DNA of 64,000 nucleotides, from contig NZ_AUMQ01000029.1 of the NCBI RefSeq assembly GCF_000430765.1, positions 60,551 to 124,550 on the forward strand, in the 5' to 3' direction. Source of the DNA: Peribacillus kribbensis DSM 17871 (GTDB lineage: Bacteria; Bacillota; Bacilli; Bacillales; DSM-1321). Below the pieces are notes generated by a model, which did no database searches, was not told the origin of the DNA, and saw only the letters and a program-made list of their open reading frames with translations. Position numbers and translations under genes: made by a program. Positions 35,893 through 46,016 of the stretch are shown here, in pieces (within the stretch, counting starts at the first letter, position 1; each line of letters opens with the position of its first letter).

Positions 35893-37170
35893 TTATTTTC
35901 CCTCCGATCCCGTTAAGAAATAGATTGTGTCCATTTCAATTTTTTGAGCCACTTCAGTGATTTCAGAAGCAGTGACTTTATCTGTCTGCTCCAGCCAGTC
36001 ATCCATATCCACTGGAATTCCAGAAACGACTCCATGATAAAGGATTTCAACAAGGCCCCTGCCGATATCAATCGTTTCGAGCAATTGATTTCGGATGACA
36101 GCCTTGGTCTGGGAAATCTCCTGTTCCGTGAAGTCCCCTTTTTTCATGGCCTCCATTTGCTCTTTAATGATCCGTACGGCCTGCTCATAATTTTTATTTT
36201 CAATGCCTGACATGACCATCAGCAGCCCTTTGTGGCTTTCCAATCGGGCTGAAGCATAGTAGGCAAGGCTCGCCTTTTCTCGGACATTGATGAATAATTT
36301 GGAATGCGAGAAGGCGCCGAATATTCCGTTAAAGACCTGCAGGGCATAGTAGTCGCTGTCTCCGTAAACCACGTGCGTACGGTAGCCGATATTGAGCTTG
36401 CCCTGCTTGATGTCCTGATTCTCGATGACTTCGTTCACATCCTGGATCTCTTTATCCACACTTCCCCTGCTTACTAAAGGAGTACGGTCCTCAAGTCTGA
36501 ATAAGCTGCCTGCTGCCTGCTGGACTTCCTCCTCGTTCACGTCACCGATTACATAGAGATCCAGTTCGTCCTCCTGCAGAGCTTTCTGGTAATACTCATA
36601 GAGAGTCTCCGGACTGATGGCATCAATACCCTCCAGTTCCCCATTGACATCCAGGGCATATGGTTCGTTTTTGCACATTTCTTCTACAAGACGGTTTGCA
36701 GAGTACCTCATCTTGTCATCGTACTGAGATTGGATCCTCTGTTTTAATGAACGTTTTTCATTTTCTACGGTTGCTGAATCGAATGAGCTCCCATTCACAT
36801 GCGGATTAAATAGCACATCTGATAAGAGCTCCATCCCTTTCCTTAAAAGAGGGGTGCTGTCCGTCAGAAATTTCTCATTCGCAATTTCCAGAGTGATGGT
36901 TATGATCTGATACTCTCCCTTTTTGGATAAATCTACGTATAGGCTGGCACCGTAGAGGTCATCCAGATAGGACCTTAATGCAGTCGTGGAAGGGTAAGTT
37001 GCTGTACTGGACTGTAAGACGTATGGGAGCAGGGATCTGAGTGTCACTGTCTCCTGTTCGAGAGGGGCTTTCATTTTCCAGACAAAAGTATTTGTTTTAT
37101 ATTTACCAGTATTGACGATATGCAGGGTGAGACCTGCCTGTTTCTGTACCGCTTCATGAATGATGGCCAA
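35893..37170 (-). CDS. ymfF: M16 family peptidase-like protein YmfF (non-catalytic subunit)
   Basis: Second half of the YmfH/YmfF pair. The 425-residue protein has the M16 alpha/beta fold (YLDDLYGASLYVDLSKKGEYQ; GYRTHVVYGDSDYYALQVFNGIFG; AREKASLAYYASARLES, quoted in pieces) but where YmfH has HxxEH it reads PYVLQSSTATYPS, so the zinc site is absent and it is likely a non-catalytic partner. It starts at TTG behind AGGAGGATTATTC. Gene order ymfF-ymfH with 1-bp spacing shows cotranslation and, by analogy, 1:1 assembly. Confidence 0.9.
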   Translation of the reverse strand: MAIIHEAVQKQAGLTLHIVNTGKYKTNTFVWKMKAPLEQETVTLRSLLPYVLQSSTATYPSTTALRSYLDDLYGASLYVDLSKKGEYQIITITLEIANEKFLTDSTPLLRKGMELLSDVLFNPHVNGSSFDSATVENEKRSLKQRIQSQYDDKMRYSANRLVEEMCKNEPYALDVNGELEGIDAISPETLYEYYQKALQEDELDLYVIGDVNEEEVQQAAGSLFRLEDRTPLVSRGSVDKEIQDVNEVIENQDIKQGKLNIGYRTHVVYGDSDYYALQVFNGIFGAFSHSKLFINVREKASLAYYASARLESHKGLLMVMSGIENKNYEQAVRIIKEQMEAMKKGDFTEQEISQTKAVIRNQLLETIDIGRGLVEILYHGVVSGIPVDMDDWLEQTDKVTASEITEVAQKIEMDTIYFLTGSEGK

Positions 37171-37310
37171 GAATAATCCTCCTTTTAATGGAAAGGTAAC
37201 GCTTGTTTTCCTCCACTATTTTTACACGTTTGGACTCATTTAATTCTTCTTATTAGTATACACCTAAGTTTGCCGGAGCAGACCTGAACAACACTTTATT
37301 TCCCTTATAC

Positions 37311-37344
37311 AAACAGCCCAAAACCGGCTGGTTCTGGGCTGTTT
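37311..37344 (-). terminator. Terminator of the Nup operon
   Basis: AACAGCCCA.AACC pairs with GGTT.TGGGCTGTT around a 4-6-nt loop (37312-37343). The T run is better on the plus strand, but it lies just after nupQ and ends the minus-strand operon. Confidence 0.75.
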
Positions 37345-37355
37345 GTTTTTTGGGG

Positions 37356-38315
37356 TCAGCGTTTTCCTTTTTCATACGGCTGTCCAGAAGCTTTCGGGGC
37401 ATCTGCACGCCCGATAAATCCTGTCAGGGCCAGGATGGTTAGAACATATGGAGCCACGAGCAGATACACGTTCGGAATATCCTTGAAGAAAGGCAGTCCT
37501 GAACCGACGATGCTCAAGCTTTGGGCAAATCCGAAGAACAAGGCTGCCCCCAAGGCACCGATCGGATGCCACTTTCCGAAGATCATGGCAGCAAGGGCCA
37601 TGAAGCCCTGTCCGCTTATGGTCGCATGTCCGAAGTTATTGGTAACAGTCATGGCAAACACCGCACCGCCAAGCCCTCCAAATCCTCCAGAAATCATGAC
37701 CCCCATATAACGCATCTTTGTTACATTGATTCCCATTGTATCGGCAGCCATCGGATGTTCCCCGACTGATCTGAGACGCAGCCCAAACGGGGTCTTGTAA
37801 ATCACATACCAGGCAAGGACTGCCGCAGCAATGGCGATATATGAAGTATAATACGCATCACTGAACAACAGCGGCCCAAAAAACGGGATGTCTTTTAAAA
37901 CCGGGATATCCACTTTCGCAAATGAAGCGGTTATGGAATCTGTTTCCCCTTTTCCATAGATCATCTTAACAAGGAACATGGCCAGTCCCAAGGCAAGAAA
38001 GTTTAATGCAACACCGCTGACTGTCTGGTCTGCTTTAAACGTGATCGATGCCACGGCGTGGAATAGAGAGAATACGGCACCCGCCAGGATGGCTACCACA
38101 AGAGCTAGCCATGGTGTCAGCGCGCCGAATGTATCGGCAAATGTTAGGTCAAAAACAATGGCGGAGAATGCGCCGAAGACCATAAGTCCTTCTAATCCTA
38201 TATTGACAACTCCGGATCTTTCCGAGAATACACCGCCCAGGGCAGTGAAAATCAGGGGTGTAGCAAGAAAGATCATGGAAGGAATGATGATTTGCAGTAT
38301 TTGAAAGAAACTCAC
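37356..38315 (-). CDS. nupQ: Nucleoside ABC transporter permease NupQ-like
   Basis: Integral-membrane permease of the BmpA-type nucleoside importer (branched-chain-permease fold). The 319-residue product has about nine hydrophobic helices and the conserved cytoplasmic loop GVFSERSGVVNIGLEGLMVFGA near 28-49 that couples to the ATPase (EAA-like) and a second loop LRSVGEHPMAADTMGINV near 185. GTG start at 38315 follows GAAGGGGGTAAA; the gene abuts nupP. By homology to B. subtilis NupNOPQ, the transporter imports guanosine and other nucleosides. The basic tail ends KGKR. Confidence 0.9.
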   Translation of the reverse strand: MSFFQILQIIIPSMIFLATPLIFTALGGVFSERSGVVNIGLEGLMVFGAFSAIVFDLTFADTFGALTPWLALVVAILAGAVFSLFHAVASITFKADQTVSGVALNFLALGLAMFLVKMIYGKGETDSITASFAKVDIPVLKDIPFFGPLLFSDAYYTSYIAIAAAVLAWYVIYKTPFGLRLRSVGEHPMAADTMGINVTKMRYMGVMISGGFGGLGGAVFAMTVTNNFGHATISGQGFMALAAMIFGKWHPIGALGAALFFGFAQSLSIVGSGLPFFKDIPNVYLLVAPYVLTILALTGFIGRADAPKASGQPYEKGKR

Positions 38316-39362
38316 TTACTTTACCCCCTTCTTATTGAACCGGGTAATCGCCCAGCGGATGATATAGCTGGAAGCAATAAAGAATATGATAAGGGCAATG
38401 ATAATATCCACAAGCTCCGTTGGGATTCCTGTCTCAAGCGGCATATTGAGGGCGCCAACTTTTAATCCTCCAAAAAGGATCGCAGACAGGATGATTCCTA
38501 CAGAGGTATTGCCTCCTAACAGCGCAACAGCGATTCCGTCAAACCCGATTCCGGTGAATCCGCCCTTGATGGATGCATAACCAAACGTCCCGAGACCTTC
38601 CATAGAGCCGGCAACCCCTGCAAAGGCTCCGGAGATGACCATGGACAGGATGATGTTCCGATTCACATTCATCCCTGCATATTCCGAAGCGTGATGATTG
38701 AACCCTACTGATCGTAACTCATATCCTTTCACAGTCTTTTCGAGAATGAACCACATCAGGAATGCTCCCGCCAGCGCAATGAGAAAGCCCCAGTGCAGCC
38801 GTGAGAAATCTGTATGAGCTTCAAGAAAAGGTGATTTGAGCAGCGCTGATTTTGGTACGTCAGGCGTGCGGTCACTGTTCTTCGAAAGCACAGTACGGAT
38901 GATATTGTTTGTTACATGCAGGGCAATATAATTCATCATGATGGACACAATGACTTCATGGACACGGAAGCGGGCTTTAAGAAAACCCGGAATGAAGCCC
39001 CAGAGAGCGCCTGCAGCCGCTGCCGCGATAATGGCAAGCGGAAGGTGGATCACCTTCGGCAGGTCAAATGCAAGGCCGACCCAGACTGAAGCAAGCCATC
39101 CTACAAGCACCTGGCCCTCGACTCCTATATTGAAAAGGCCTGTTCTGAACGCGAATGCAACCGCAAGCCCCGATAAAATGTAAGGAGTGACCTGGCGGAT
39201 GGTTTCACCGGTATAAAATACCTCTCCGAACATTCCATAAAATAGTGCAGAAAAACCTTCGATCGGATTATATCCGGATACAAGCATGATGATCGTACCG
39301 GCAATTAAGCCAAGCAGCACAGATACAACCGGAACGAGGATATTAATTAACCGTTTAGACAT
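38316..39362 (-). CDS. nupP: Nucleoside ABC transporter permease NupP-like
   Basis: Second permease, 348 residues, about ten helices, with coupling loop TGLFNIGVEGQVLVGWL near 84-100 and RSVGFNHHASEYAGMNV near 215, matching the nucleoside permeases rather than amino-acid ones. The ATG at 39362 is preferred: GGAAGGTGA lies 8 nt upstream, and it overlaps the end of nupO by 8 bp, typical translational coupling. A GTG four codons earlier (39374) is an alternative. It forms a heterodimer with the NupQ-like subunit. Confidence 0.9.
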   Translation of the reverse strand: MSKRLINILVPVVSVLLGLIAGTIIMLVSGYNPIEGFSALFYGMFGEVFYTGETIRQVTPYILSGLAVAFAFRTGLFNIGVEGQVLVGWLASVWVGLAFDLPKVIHLPLAIIAAAAAGALWGFIPGFLKARFRVHEVIVSIMMNYIALHVTNNIIRTVLSKNSDRTPDVPKSALLKSPFLEAHTDFSRLHWGFLIALAGAFLMWFILEKTVKGYELRSVGFNHHASEYAGMNVNRNIILSMVISGAFAGVAGSMEGLGTFGYASIKGGFTGIGFDGIAVALLGGNTSVGIILSAILFGGLKVGALNMPLETGIPTELVDIIIALIIFFIASSYIIRWAITRFNKKGVK

Positions 39363-40893
39363 TAGAATGTTCACCTTCTTTCCTTGTGACCGTACTGCCC
39401 GCCATTAACAGCCCAAGCTCCTGCTCGGTTGTTTGCTTTGGATCCACAATGGCCACGATCTTACCTTCATAAATGACTGCGATACGGTCACTGACGTTTA
39501 AGACCTCATCCAGTTCAAAAGAAATCAGAAGTACCCCTTTTCCACGGTCCCTCTGCTCAATAAGGCGTTTATGCACAAACTCAATCGCACCTACATCGAG
39601 CCCCCTTGTCGGCTGTGCGGCAATAAGGAGATCCGGATCACGATCCACTTCGCGGCCGATGATGGCCTTTTGCTGGTTTCCGCCTGATAATGCCCTTGCA
39701 AGGGTATACTCGGTAGGCGTCCGCACATCATAGTCCTTGATCAGGGTTTTTGCCTTCTGATAAATATTTTTATAGTTTAATATGCCATTTTTAGAATATG
39801 GCTTTTTATAGTAGGTCTGGAGGACCATGTTTTCACCAATCGGAAAATCCAGTACAAGTCCATGCTTATGACGATCCTGAGGAATATGGCCCAGCCCTGA
39901 TTCCGTTATGCGCCTAGGCTTTAAATTCTGGATTTCCTTTTGGTTTAAGGATATCGTGCCGGATTCAGCCTTTTTCAAGCCGGCTATGGCCTCAATCAGC
40001 TCAGTCTGTCCATTCCCGTCAACTCCGGCAATCCCGACTATTTCTCCTGCCCGTACTTCAAGGGAAAGGCCATTGATGGCAGCTACCCCTCTGGTATCCT
40101 TTATCACAAGGTCTTTGATATCAAGGACGCTGGCAGCAGGGTTTGCTTCCGTTTTATCCGTTTTAAATACAACATCTCTTCCTACCATAAGGGAAGCGAG
40201 CTCATTCGGATTGGTATCTGAAACGTTAACAGTCCCAATACCCACACCTTTCCTTATAACGGTTACACGGTCGCAGACCTCCATGATTTCCTTCAGCTTA
40301 TGAGTAATGAGAATAATGGATTTCCCTTCTTTAATAAGCGTTTTCATGATTTCTATTAATTCTTTAATTTCCTGAGGAGTCAGGACGGCTGTCGGTTCAT
40401 CAAAAATGAGGATATCCGCGCCGCGATATAAGGTTTTTAAGATCTCCACACGCTGCTGCATGCCGACAGATATGTCCGAAATCTTAGCTTCCGGATCAAC
40501 TCTAAGCCCATATTGCTCAGAAAGCTGCCTCACCTGCTTAATGGCATCCCTCATATTGATTCTTCCTGCTTTTGATGGTTCGCTTCCGAGGATAATATTT
40601 TCTGTCACTGAAAATTTATCAACCAGCATAAAGTGCTGATGAACCATCCCGATCCCCAGGTTATTGGCAACATTCGGGTCCGTGATATTCACTTTTTTTC
40701 CATTCACACGGATTTCTCCGCGTTCCGGCTGGTACAGCCCAAACAATACATTCATCAGGGTGGACTTTCCTGCCCCGTTCTCTCCAAGCAGGGCATGGAT
40801 CTCTCCTTTTTTCACCTGCAGGGTTATATTGTCATTTGCCACAATTCCCGGAAACTCTTTACGGATATTGAGCATCTCGATTACATATTCCAC
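39355..40893 (-). CDS. nupO: Nucleoside ABC transporter ATP-binding protein NupO-like
   Basis: Tandem ABC ATPase that energises the BmpA importer. The 512-residue protein holds two nucleotide-binding domains. The first has Walker A GENGAGKST at 36-44 and Walker B ILIFDEPTAVLTP near 160. In the second, Walker A is degenerate (GVDGNGQTE near 290), signature LSGGNQQK near 407 and Walker B LLIAAQPTRGLDVG follow. Such asymmetry is normal for the family. GTG start behind AAAGGAGAT. A strong terminator hairpin stands between bmpA and this gene, suggesting more binding protein than transporter is made. Confidence 0.92.
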   Translation of the reverse strand: MEYVIEMLNIRKEFPGIVANDNITLQVKKGEIHALLGENGAGKSTLMNVLFGLYQPERGEIRVNGKKVNITDPNVANNLGIGMVHQHFMLVDKFSVTENIILGSEPSKAGRINMRDAIKQVRQLSEQYGLRVDPEAKISDISVGMQQRVEILKTLYRGADILIFDEPTAVLTPQEIKELIEIMKTLIKEGKSIILITHKLKEIMEVCDRVTVIRKGVGIGTVNVSDTNPNELASLMVGRDVVFKTDKTEANPAASVLDIKDLVIKDTRGVAAINGLSLEVRAGEIVGIAGVDGNGQTELIEAIAGLKKAESGTISLNQKEIQNLKPRRITESGLGHIPQDRHKHGLVLDFPIGENMVLQTYYKKPYSKNGILNYKNIYQKAKTLIKDYDVRTPTEYTLARALSGGNQQKAIIGREVDRDPDLLIAAQPTRGLDVGAIEFVHKRLIEQRDRGKGVLLISFELDEVLNVSDRIAVIYEGKIVAIVDPKQTTEQELGLLMAGSTVTRKEGEHSNV

Positions 40894-41028
40894 TTCGTTT
40901 TCATCTCCTTTACTAGGATAAATCCCAGGGAACAGCCCCCTATACCTTTATAGAAATCAAAGGAAAAACTGCAAATTCTTACAGTCTTTCATTTAATTTC
41001 CTTGTCCAAGAAAAGATCGAAAACCCAA

Positions 41029-41076
41029 AAATAAAGGAATACCGGGCTGGACCTGCCAGCCCTATATTCCTTTATA
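41029..41076 (-). terminator. Strong hairpin between bmpA and nupO
   Basis: Minus strand AAAGGAATA...GGGCTGG pairs with CCAGCCC...TATTCCTTT, a stem of about 16-17 bp in two blocks around 4 nt, followed by ATTTTTGGG. It is intercistronic, so it likely terminates most transcripts after bmpA and lets a fraction read through into nupOPQ. Confidence 0.9.
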
Positions 41077-41092
41077 TAGATTCGTAAAATTA

Positions 41093-42166
41093 TTATTTAA
41101 AGTTTTTCAATTCAGCAGGAGTGCCTGGTACTTTCACTTCGCCTGATTTAATCTTAGCTGTCCACTCATCCACAGCCTTCAGTGCTTCCGGAGAAACATT
41201 GTCCTTTGTAGGAGCAATTCCTACACCATTTTCGTTAAGACCATATTCTACAACTTTTCCTCCAGGGAAATCGCCGTCTTTTGCTTTCTTGGCAATATCC
41301 TGAACAGCGATATCTACACGTTTAACCATGGAAGTCAGCATAATGTTTGTATTGGCGTCAATCTTTCCATCAGGAGCCTGGTCGCGGTCAACACCGATTG
41401 CCCAGACATTTTTGCTTGGATCTTTCTGCTTCACAGATTTCACTTCATTGATCATACCGATTCCAGTAGCTCCGGCAGCGTGGAACAGGATGTCTGCACC
41501 TGATTTGATCATTGTGTCAGCAGTAGCCTGGCCAAGATCCGGCTTGTCAAATGCACCTGTATATTTCGTAAGGACTTCAGCTTTAGGGTTAACAGATTTA
41601 ACACCCGCTTTAAATCCAGTTTCGAACTTTTCAATCAATTCCCCTTGAACACCGCCGATGAAGCCGACTTTGTTCGTCTTAGTTGTAAGTCCTGCTACAA
41701 CTCCGACAAGGAAAGAGCCTTCGTTTTCTTTAAAGGTAATGCTTGCTACATTGGGCTTGTTCACTACAGCGTCAACAATCGCAAATTTTGTGTCTTTACG
41801 CTGGTCAGCAACCTTGGAGATTGCATCTTCCATTAGGAAGCCGATTCCGTAAACTAGGTCGAAATCCTGGCGGGATAGTGTATTAAGGTTTGTTATATAA
41901 TCAGAATCGGATTTTGATTGAAGATAGTCATAGCCATTCTTGCCTTTTTTCAGGCTGTTGTCTGATCCGAACTTTTGCAGGCCTTCCCATGCGGATTGGT
42001 TGAATGATTTGTCATCAACACCGCCTACATCCGTTACCATACCAACTGTGAATGAATCTTTCTTACCGCCGTCTCCACTCTTTTCTGAACTCTTTCCACA
42101 AGCGCCAAGCATTGTGCCTGCTGCTAATACAAGAGACAGAGCTAATCCAAATTTACGCTTTTTCAA
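41093..42166 (-). CDS. bmpA: BMP family nucleoside-binding lipoprotein (NupN-like)
   Basis: Membrane-anchored receptor of the nucleoside ABC importer. The 357-residue product has a signal peptide [16 protein letters not shown] and lipobox LGAC with the lipidated Cys at 23, followed by a Ser/Gly/Lys-rich linker. The mature domain is the periplasmic-binding type ([22 protein letters not shown] near 45-66; GFLMEDAI near 113), which fits the Med/BmpA/PnrA family of purine nucleoside receptors. The TTG at 42166 is the likely start (GGGGGT 7 nt upstream); an upstream TTG (42181) lies inside that site. It lies 67 bp after the GntR gene, with a YmfC-like half-site between. Confidence 0.9.
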   Translation of the reverse strand: MKKRKFGLALSLVLAAGTMLGACGKSSEKSGDGGKKDSFTVGMVTDVGGVDDKSFNQSAWEGLQKFGSDNSLKKGKNGYDYLQSKSDSDYITNLNTLSRQDFDLVYGIGFLMEDAISKVADQRKDTKFAIVDAVVNKPNVASITFKENEGSFLVGVVAGLTTKTNKVGFIGGVQGELIEKFETGFKAGVKSVNPKAEVLTKYTGAFDKPDLGQATADTMIKSGADILFHAAGATGIGMINEVKSVKQKDPSKNVWAIGVDRDQAPDGKIDANTNIMLTSMVKRVDIAVQDIAKKAKDGDFPGGKVVEYGLNENGVGIAPTKDNVSPEALKAVDEWTAKIKSGEVKVPGTPAELKNFK

Positions 42167-42194
42167 GAATGATACCCCCAATGTTTTTTTGAAT

Positions 42195-42204
42195 TAGTAG
42201 AAAA
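42195..42204. promoter_or_regulatory. YmfC-like half-site upstream of bmpA
   Basis: TAGTAGAAAA on the plus strand repeats the arm of the perfect palindrome at 43039, within the short ymfC-bmpA spacer. Confidence 0.5.
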
Positions 42205-42233
42205 TAAAGAATTCTCATTACCTGCAGGTCTGT

Positions 42234-42959
42234 TTAAACCCGCTTGCGCAGCACATGGAAACTGAATTTATCAGCCTTAAAATAGTTGACTGAGTATAAA
42301 ATCGGCTGGTCCTGTTCGTTGTAATGAGTCTGCTTTAAAACCAAGAGAGCCGTTTCAGGTTCACAATTCAGAATCGGGGATATTTTTTCGTGATATCCGA
42401 TCGGTTCTATATGTGCAATGGCATAGGTAACTTTATTGGCTGACTCCTTTTCAAGAAGATCCAGAAGGGATTCTTCTTTCTGGGAAAGGTCCCATTCCAG
42501 TATGGAAGCGGGAATTTTATCAATACAATAAACTACGGGATCTCCATTGGCTGTCCTGACACGTTCAATTACAGATAGAGTCTGGTCGCTGTCAAGGGCA
42601 AGCTTTTTCTGATCCTCTTCTGTAGGCTCCTGGGTATATGAATCTAAGAAAATAGTACCCGGATTCATTCCGGCATTCTGGATCATCCCGGTAACACTAT
42701 TCAGCTGTTCAATACCCGAGGTAAACAGGGGCTTCCCGTTTACAAATGTGCCGACGCCATGGCGGCGGATAATCACATTTTCCTCTTCAAGGATCCTGAG
42801 TGCTTCTCTAAGTGTTGCTCGGCTTACTCCCAGCTGCTTGGCAAGATCAAATTCAGAGGGCAGTTTTTCTTTCTCTTTATATACCCCTGACTCTATATCC
42901 TGTTTAATTCTGTCAATAACTTGTAAATACAAGTGCCGATTATCCAGCTTAATAGGCAT
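42234..42959 (-). CDS. ymfC: GntR-family transcriptional regulator YmfC (HutC/UTRA type)
   Basis: DNA-binding regulator. The 241-residue product has an N-terminal winged HTH at about 8-75 ([58 protein letters not shown] in pieces) and a C-terminal UTRA ligand domain from about 95-238, so it should bind a small ligand, plausibly a nucleoside or sugar phosphate. TTTGGAGGAACGTGC precedes the ATG. It heads the bmpA-nupOPQ genes, and palindromic sites at 43039, 43011 and 42195 make it the probable repressor of that transporter and of itself. Confidence 0.9.
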   Translation of the reverse strand: MPIKLDNRHLYLQVIDRIKQDIESGVYKEKEKLPSEFDLAKQLGVSRATLREALRILEEENVIIRRHGVGTFVNGKPLFTSGIEQLNSVTGMIQNAGMNPGTIFLDSYTQEPTEEDQKKLALDSDQTLSVIERVRTANGDPVVYCIDKIPASILEWDLSQKEESLLDLLEKESANKVTYAIAHIEPIGYHEKISPILNCEPETALLVLKQTHYNEQDQPILYSVNYFKADKFSFHVLRKRV

Positions 42960-43010
42960 GCACGTTCCTCCAAAGACATTGTCCTAGTCATCAGACCTCT
43001 GATTTCTATC

Positions 43011-43057
43011 TTTTCTACTAATCGAATATACTTTATCATTATTTCTAGTAGAAATAA
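43011..43057. promoter_or_regulatory. YmfC operator region (palindrome and half-site)
   Basis: TTATTTCTAGTAGAAATAA (43039-43057) is a perfect 9-1-9 palindrome. TTTTCTACTA (43011-43020) repeats one arm in the other direction, 50-100 bp before the ymfC ATG. Confidence 0.65.
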
Positions 43058-43123
43058 ATAGTTGAAAAAAAATTGTTTATATGCTGTATTTTATTTTTTT
43101 TCTCAAAATTCCCTCAAAACCGA

Positions 43124-43162
43124 ATAAAAAAAAGATTTATATCCAAATTTATCGGATATAAA
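43124..43162 (-). terminator. Terminator of spoIIIE
   Basis: TTTATATCC and GGATATAAA pair perfectly around 9 nt (43136-43162), with TCTTTTTTTTA following on the minus strand. Confidence 0.9.
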
Positions 43163-43180
43163 CCTGTTTTTTCCAAATTA

Positions 43181-45553
43181 TTAAGATGTATGGGCTTCGT
43201 TTTCGTCTTTCGTTACGAGTACCGTTCTCGGCTTACTGCCTTCATATGCCCCGACAATGCCTCTCTGTTCCATTTCATCGATAAGCCTTGCCGCTCTTGA
43301 ATAACCGATTCTAAAGCGTCTTTGAAGCATGGAGACCGATGCGGTCTGCATTTCTACCACGAGCGAGACGGCTTCCACATACAAGTCATCCTCGACTTCC
43401 CCTGATACCTCCGGAATATCATCTGGAATCATTTCTTCATTATACTGAGCTTTCTGCTGTGAGATGACATAATTCACAATGGTCTCTACTTCATCATCTG
43501 AAAGAAAAGCTCCCTGAACCCTGACAGGCTTTGATGCTCCTACCGGAAGAAAGAGCATGTCCCCCCTGCCTAATAGCTTTTCCGCTCCGCCCATATCGAG
43601 TATGGTCCTTGAATCTGTCATGGAAGAAACGCTGAACGCAATCCTTGAAGGAATGTTTGCTTTAATAACTCCCGTAATTACGTCCACGGATGGCCTCTGG
43701 GTGGCAATGATAAGGTGAATGCCGGCAGCACGGGCCATCTGGGCAAGCCTTGTTATGGCATCTTCCACATCGGAAGAGGCGACCATCATTAAATCCGCCA
43801 GCTCATCGACGATCACCACTATATAAGGAAGCAGAGGCTGCTTTGCTTCACTTTCGGCATTATGCCTCTTGACTGACTCATTGTAGCCTTCGATATTCCT
43901 GGTTCCGCTGTGGGAAAACAGCTCGTACCGCCGTTCCATTTCGCCTACGACCTTTTTCAGAGCCTGCGAAGCTTTTTTAGCATCGGTCACCACTGGTGCA
44001 AGGAGATGCGGGATCCCATTATAAACGTTTAACTCCACCATCTTGGGGTCAATCATCATCATTTTTACCTCATGAGGTTTGGCCCGCATAAGGATGCTTG
44101 TGATGATTCCATTTATACAGACAGATTTCCCGCTCCCTGTAGCGCCTGCCACCAAAAGATGGGGCATTTTATTGAGCTCGGCAAGTACCGCTTCACCGCC
44201 GATATCCCTGCCAAGGCCGATCTGCAGCTTGGCATCAGGCTTGTTATGGTCCGGAGAGTCAATGACTTCCCTTAGTGTAACCATGGCGATTTCGGAATTA
44301 GGGACCTCTATGCCCACTGCGGATTTACCCGGAATAGGCGCTTCAATACGGATATCCTTTGCAGCGAGAGCAAGGGCAAGATCGTCAGAAAGGCTGACAA
44401 TTTTGCTGACCTTTACCCCTACGTCCGGATGAACTTCATATTTTGTAACGGCCGGACCTAAATGAACCTGTGTTACCTTTGCTTTCACCCCAAAGCTCAA
44501 AAAGGTCTTTTCAAGCTTGGCTGCATTGGCATGAATAAGTTTAAATTCCCCGCTTTGGTCTGCCTTTTTAGGCTTGGCCAATAGATTCAGGGACGGAAGC
44601 TGATATTTCGCATTTTCCACTTCCGTAAAATTAATTGCCGGAGATAAATCTTCTTTTTCCTCTGATGAGGGCTTACCTGTCTTAGGCTGAACCTTTTCAT
44701 TTTCACGTTCTTCTGTATCAGCCTGGTTTTTTTCCTCTCCATATGCCTTACTTGCAAAGTTGGAAATGATTCTTGGCTCTTCCGCTGCCGGAACAGGATC
44801 AATCGGAAGATCTGGAAGCGGAGCAGACTTGGACCTTGTCCGCCTTTCCGGTTTGGCTTCCTTATCTCCAGCCTCCTGCTCCTCCTCTTTCAGCCTCTTT
44901 TTTTCCGACCGGTCTTCGTGCCAGCCCTTCATATCTTCTATAAAAGCTCCCCACTGCGAGCGCGAAAAACCTGCCAGCGATTGGACAAACTTTCCGATTG
45001 TTTCTCCGAGTGTTTTACCGGTTACCAGAATAAGCCCCATAATAATCATCAAAAAGGCGATGATTTTGGTTCCTGTACTGTCAAACAGAAAATAGCTTGC
45101 CGCAAAAAGGACAGCTCCTATCATCCCGCCCCCCAGGTCGCTTGTGCTTGTCTGACCCTTCGCCTCCATCCAGAAAAGCTCCCAGGTATTCGCAATCACG
45201 CTCGGTTTTTTAAATGGGCCTCCTTCTGCCAGAAGGTTGAATAATGTAACATGGCTGAGCAGCAGGATGGAAGCAACGATAGAATATACTCCCACAAGCT
45301 GCCTTTTGAAGAAAAACGGGATTTTTCTTTTCCACATGAGATACATACTTAAAATGCATAATCCGATCAGGGAGAGTATATACCACTCTCCCATAAAGAA
45401 ACGGACCAGCAGGACGATCGACTTTCCTACTGTACCCAGGCCGGCCATGGCAATAGCCGCCAAACCAAATAAAATGAGTCCGATTAATTCATATTTCAAG
45501 GTTTCCTTGAAGCCTTCTGTTTTTTTGCTGGATCTTCTTTTTCTTTTAGCCAT
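43181..45553 (-). CDS. spoIIIE: DNA translocase SpoIIIE
   Basis: FtsK/SpoIIIE-family motor that pumps the chromosome into the forespore across the septum. The 790-residue protein has four N-terminal transmembrane helices (about 22-175), a long charged linker (about 215-320), the alpha-beta motor with Walker A GATGSGKS at 470-477 and Walker [12 protein letters not shown] near 580, and a C-terminal gamma winged helix (about 725-785, [23 protein letters not shown]) that reads SRS polarity sequences. Length and linker match SpoIIIE rather than the shorter SftA. It follows ylzJ and tepA, ends with a terminator and is followed by ymfC. Confidence 0.95.
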   Translation of the reverse strand: MAKRKRRSSKKTEGFKETLKYELIGLILFGLAAIAMAGLGTVGKSIVLLVRFFMGEWYILSLIGLCILSMYLMWKRKIPFFFKRQLVGVYSIVASILLLSHVTLFNLLAEGGPFKKPSVIANTWELFWMEAKGQTSTSDLGGGMIGAVLFAASYFLFDSTGTKIIAFLMIIMGLILVTGKTLGETIGKFVQSLAGFSRSQWGAFIEDMKGWHEDRSEKKRLKEEEQEAGDKEAKPERRTRSKSAPLPDLPIDPVPAAEEPRIISNFASKAYGEEKNQADTEERENEKVQPKTGKPSSEEKEDLSPAINFTEVENAKYQLPSLNLLAKPKKADQSGEFKLIHANAAKLEKTFLSFGVKAKVTQVHLGPAVTKYEVHPDVGVKVSKIVSLSDDLALALAAKDIRIEAPIPGKSAVGIEVPNSEIAMVTLREVIDSPDHNKPDAKLQIGLGRDIGGEAVLAELNKMPHLLVAGATGSGKSVCINGIITSILMRAKPHEVKMMMIDPKMVELNVYNGIPHLLAPVVTDAKKASQALKKVVGEMERRYELFSHSGTRNIEGYNESVKRHNAESEAKQPLLPYIVVIVDELADLMMVASSDVEDAITRLAQMARAAGIHLIIATQRPSVDVITGVIKANIPSRIAFSVSSMTDSRTILDMGGAEKLLGRGDMLFLPVGASKPVRVQGAFLSDDEVETIVNYVISQQKAQYNEEMIPDDIPEVSGEVEDDLYVEAVSLVVEMQTASVSMLQRRFRIGYSRAARLIDEMEQRGIVGAYEGSKPRTVLVTKDENEAHTS

Positions 45554-45670
45554 TTCATCACCTTTTGCTTACTATACTAAAAGCGCCCCCCTCTTTACGA
45601 AGGGCACTGCTGTCCACATGGATGGGCTGCCCTGCTGCGGAGTCTTTCCTGGCAGCCATATATGTATGAA

Positions 45671-45732
45671 CAAATAAAACCCGGCGTCTGCCGAGCTTAA
45701 GAAAAGAGTAGAACGATCCCCAGACGGCCGGG
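45671..45732 (-). terminator. Long-looped terminator after ylzJ
   Basis: CCCGGC.GTCTG (45680-45690) and CAGACGGCCGGG (45721-45732) pair with one bulge across about 30 nt. On the minus strand the stem ends in GGGTTTTATTTG. It separates tepA-ylzJ from spoIIIE. Confidence 0.7.
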
Positions 45733-45785
45733 CAGTGTTCTTCTCTATGCTATTATAGCATAATTAAATGGCTGTAACTTATTAA

Positions 45786-46016
45786 TCATCTAGCAAAATC
45801 CGACGGGGAATACTGCAGAAAGCTGCCGGGCTGGATATCAGCAATCAAATAGTGGCCTGGTTCCGTGCTGATAATTCTTTCGACCCGGAAGCAAAATGGC
45901 GAATGCATTTGGACCTCCAGCTGGATTCCGCGGTAATCAATCTCCATACAATCGGGATATCTCTCCATCTCCTGGCCCAGCATCAATTCATGCGGCATGG
46001 TGGTATAGAGGATCAT
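45786..46016 (-). CDS. ylzJ: YlzJ-like small protein
   Basis: Conserved Bacillus 76-residue protein of unknown function ([15 protein letters not shown] ... QYSPSDFAR). It is beta-rich and soluble, without signal or membrane segment. Its ATG overlaps the tepA stop by 4 bp, so it is coupled to tepA, the standard arrangement (tepA-ylzJ-spoIIIE). The highly conserved start MPLDVIF-like segment in homologues corresponds to the TTMPHELM region here. Function cannot be inferred. Confidence 0.88.
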   Translation of the reverse strand: MILYTTMPHELMLGQEMERYPDCMEIDYRGIQLEVQMHSPFCFRVERIISTEPGHYLIADIQPGSFLQYSPSDFAR

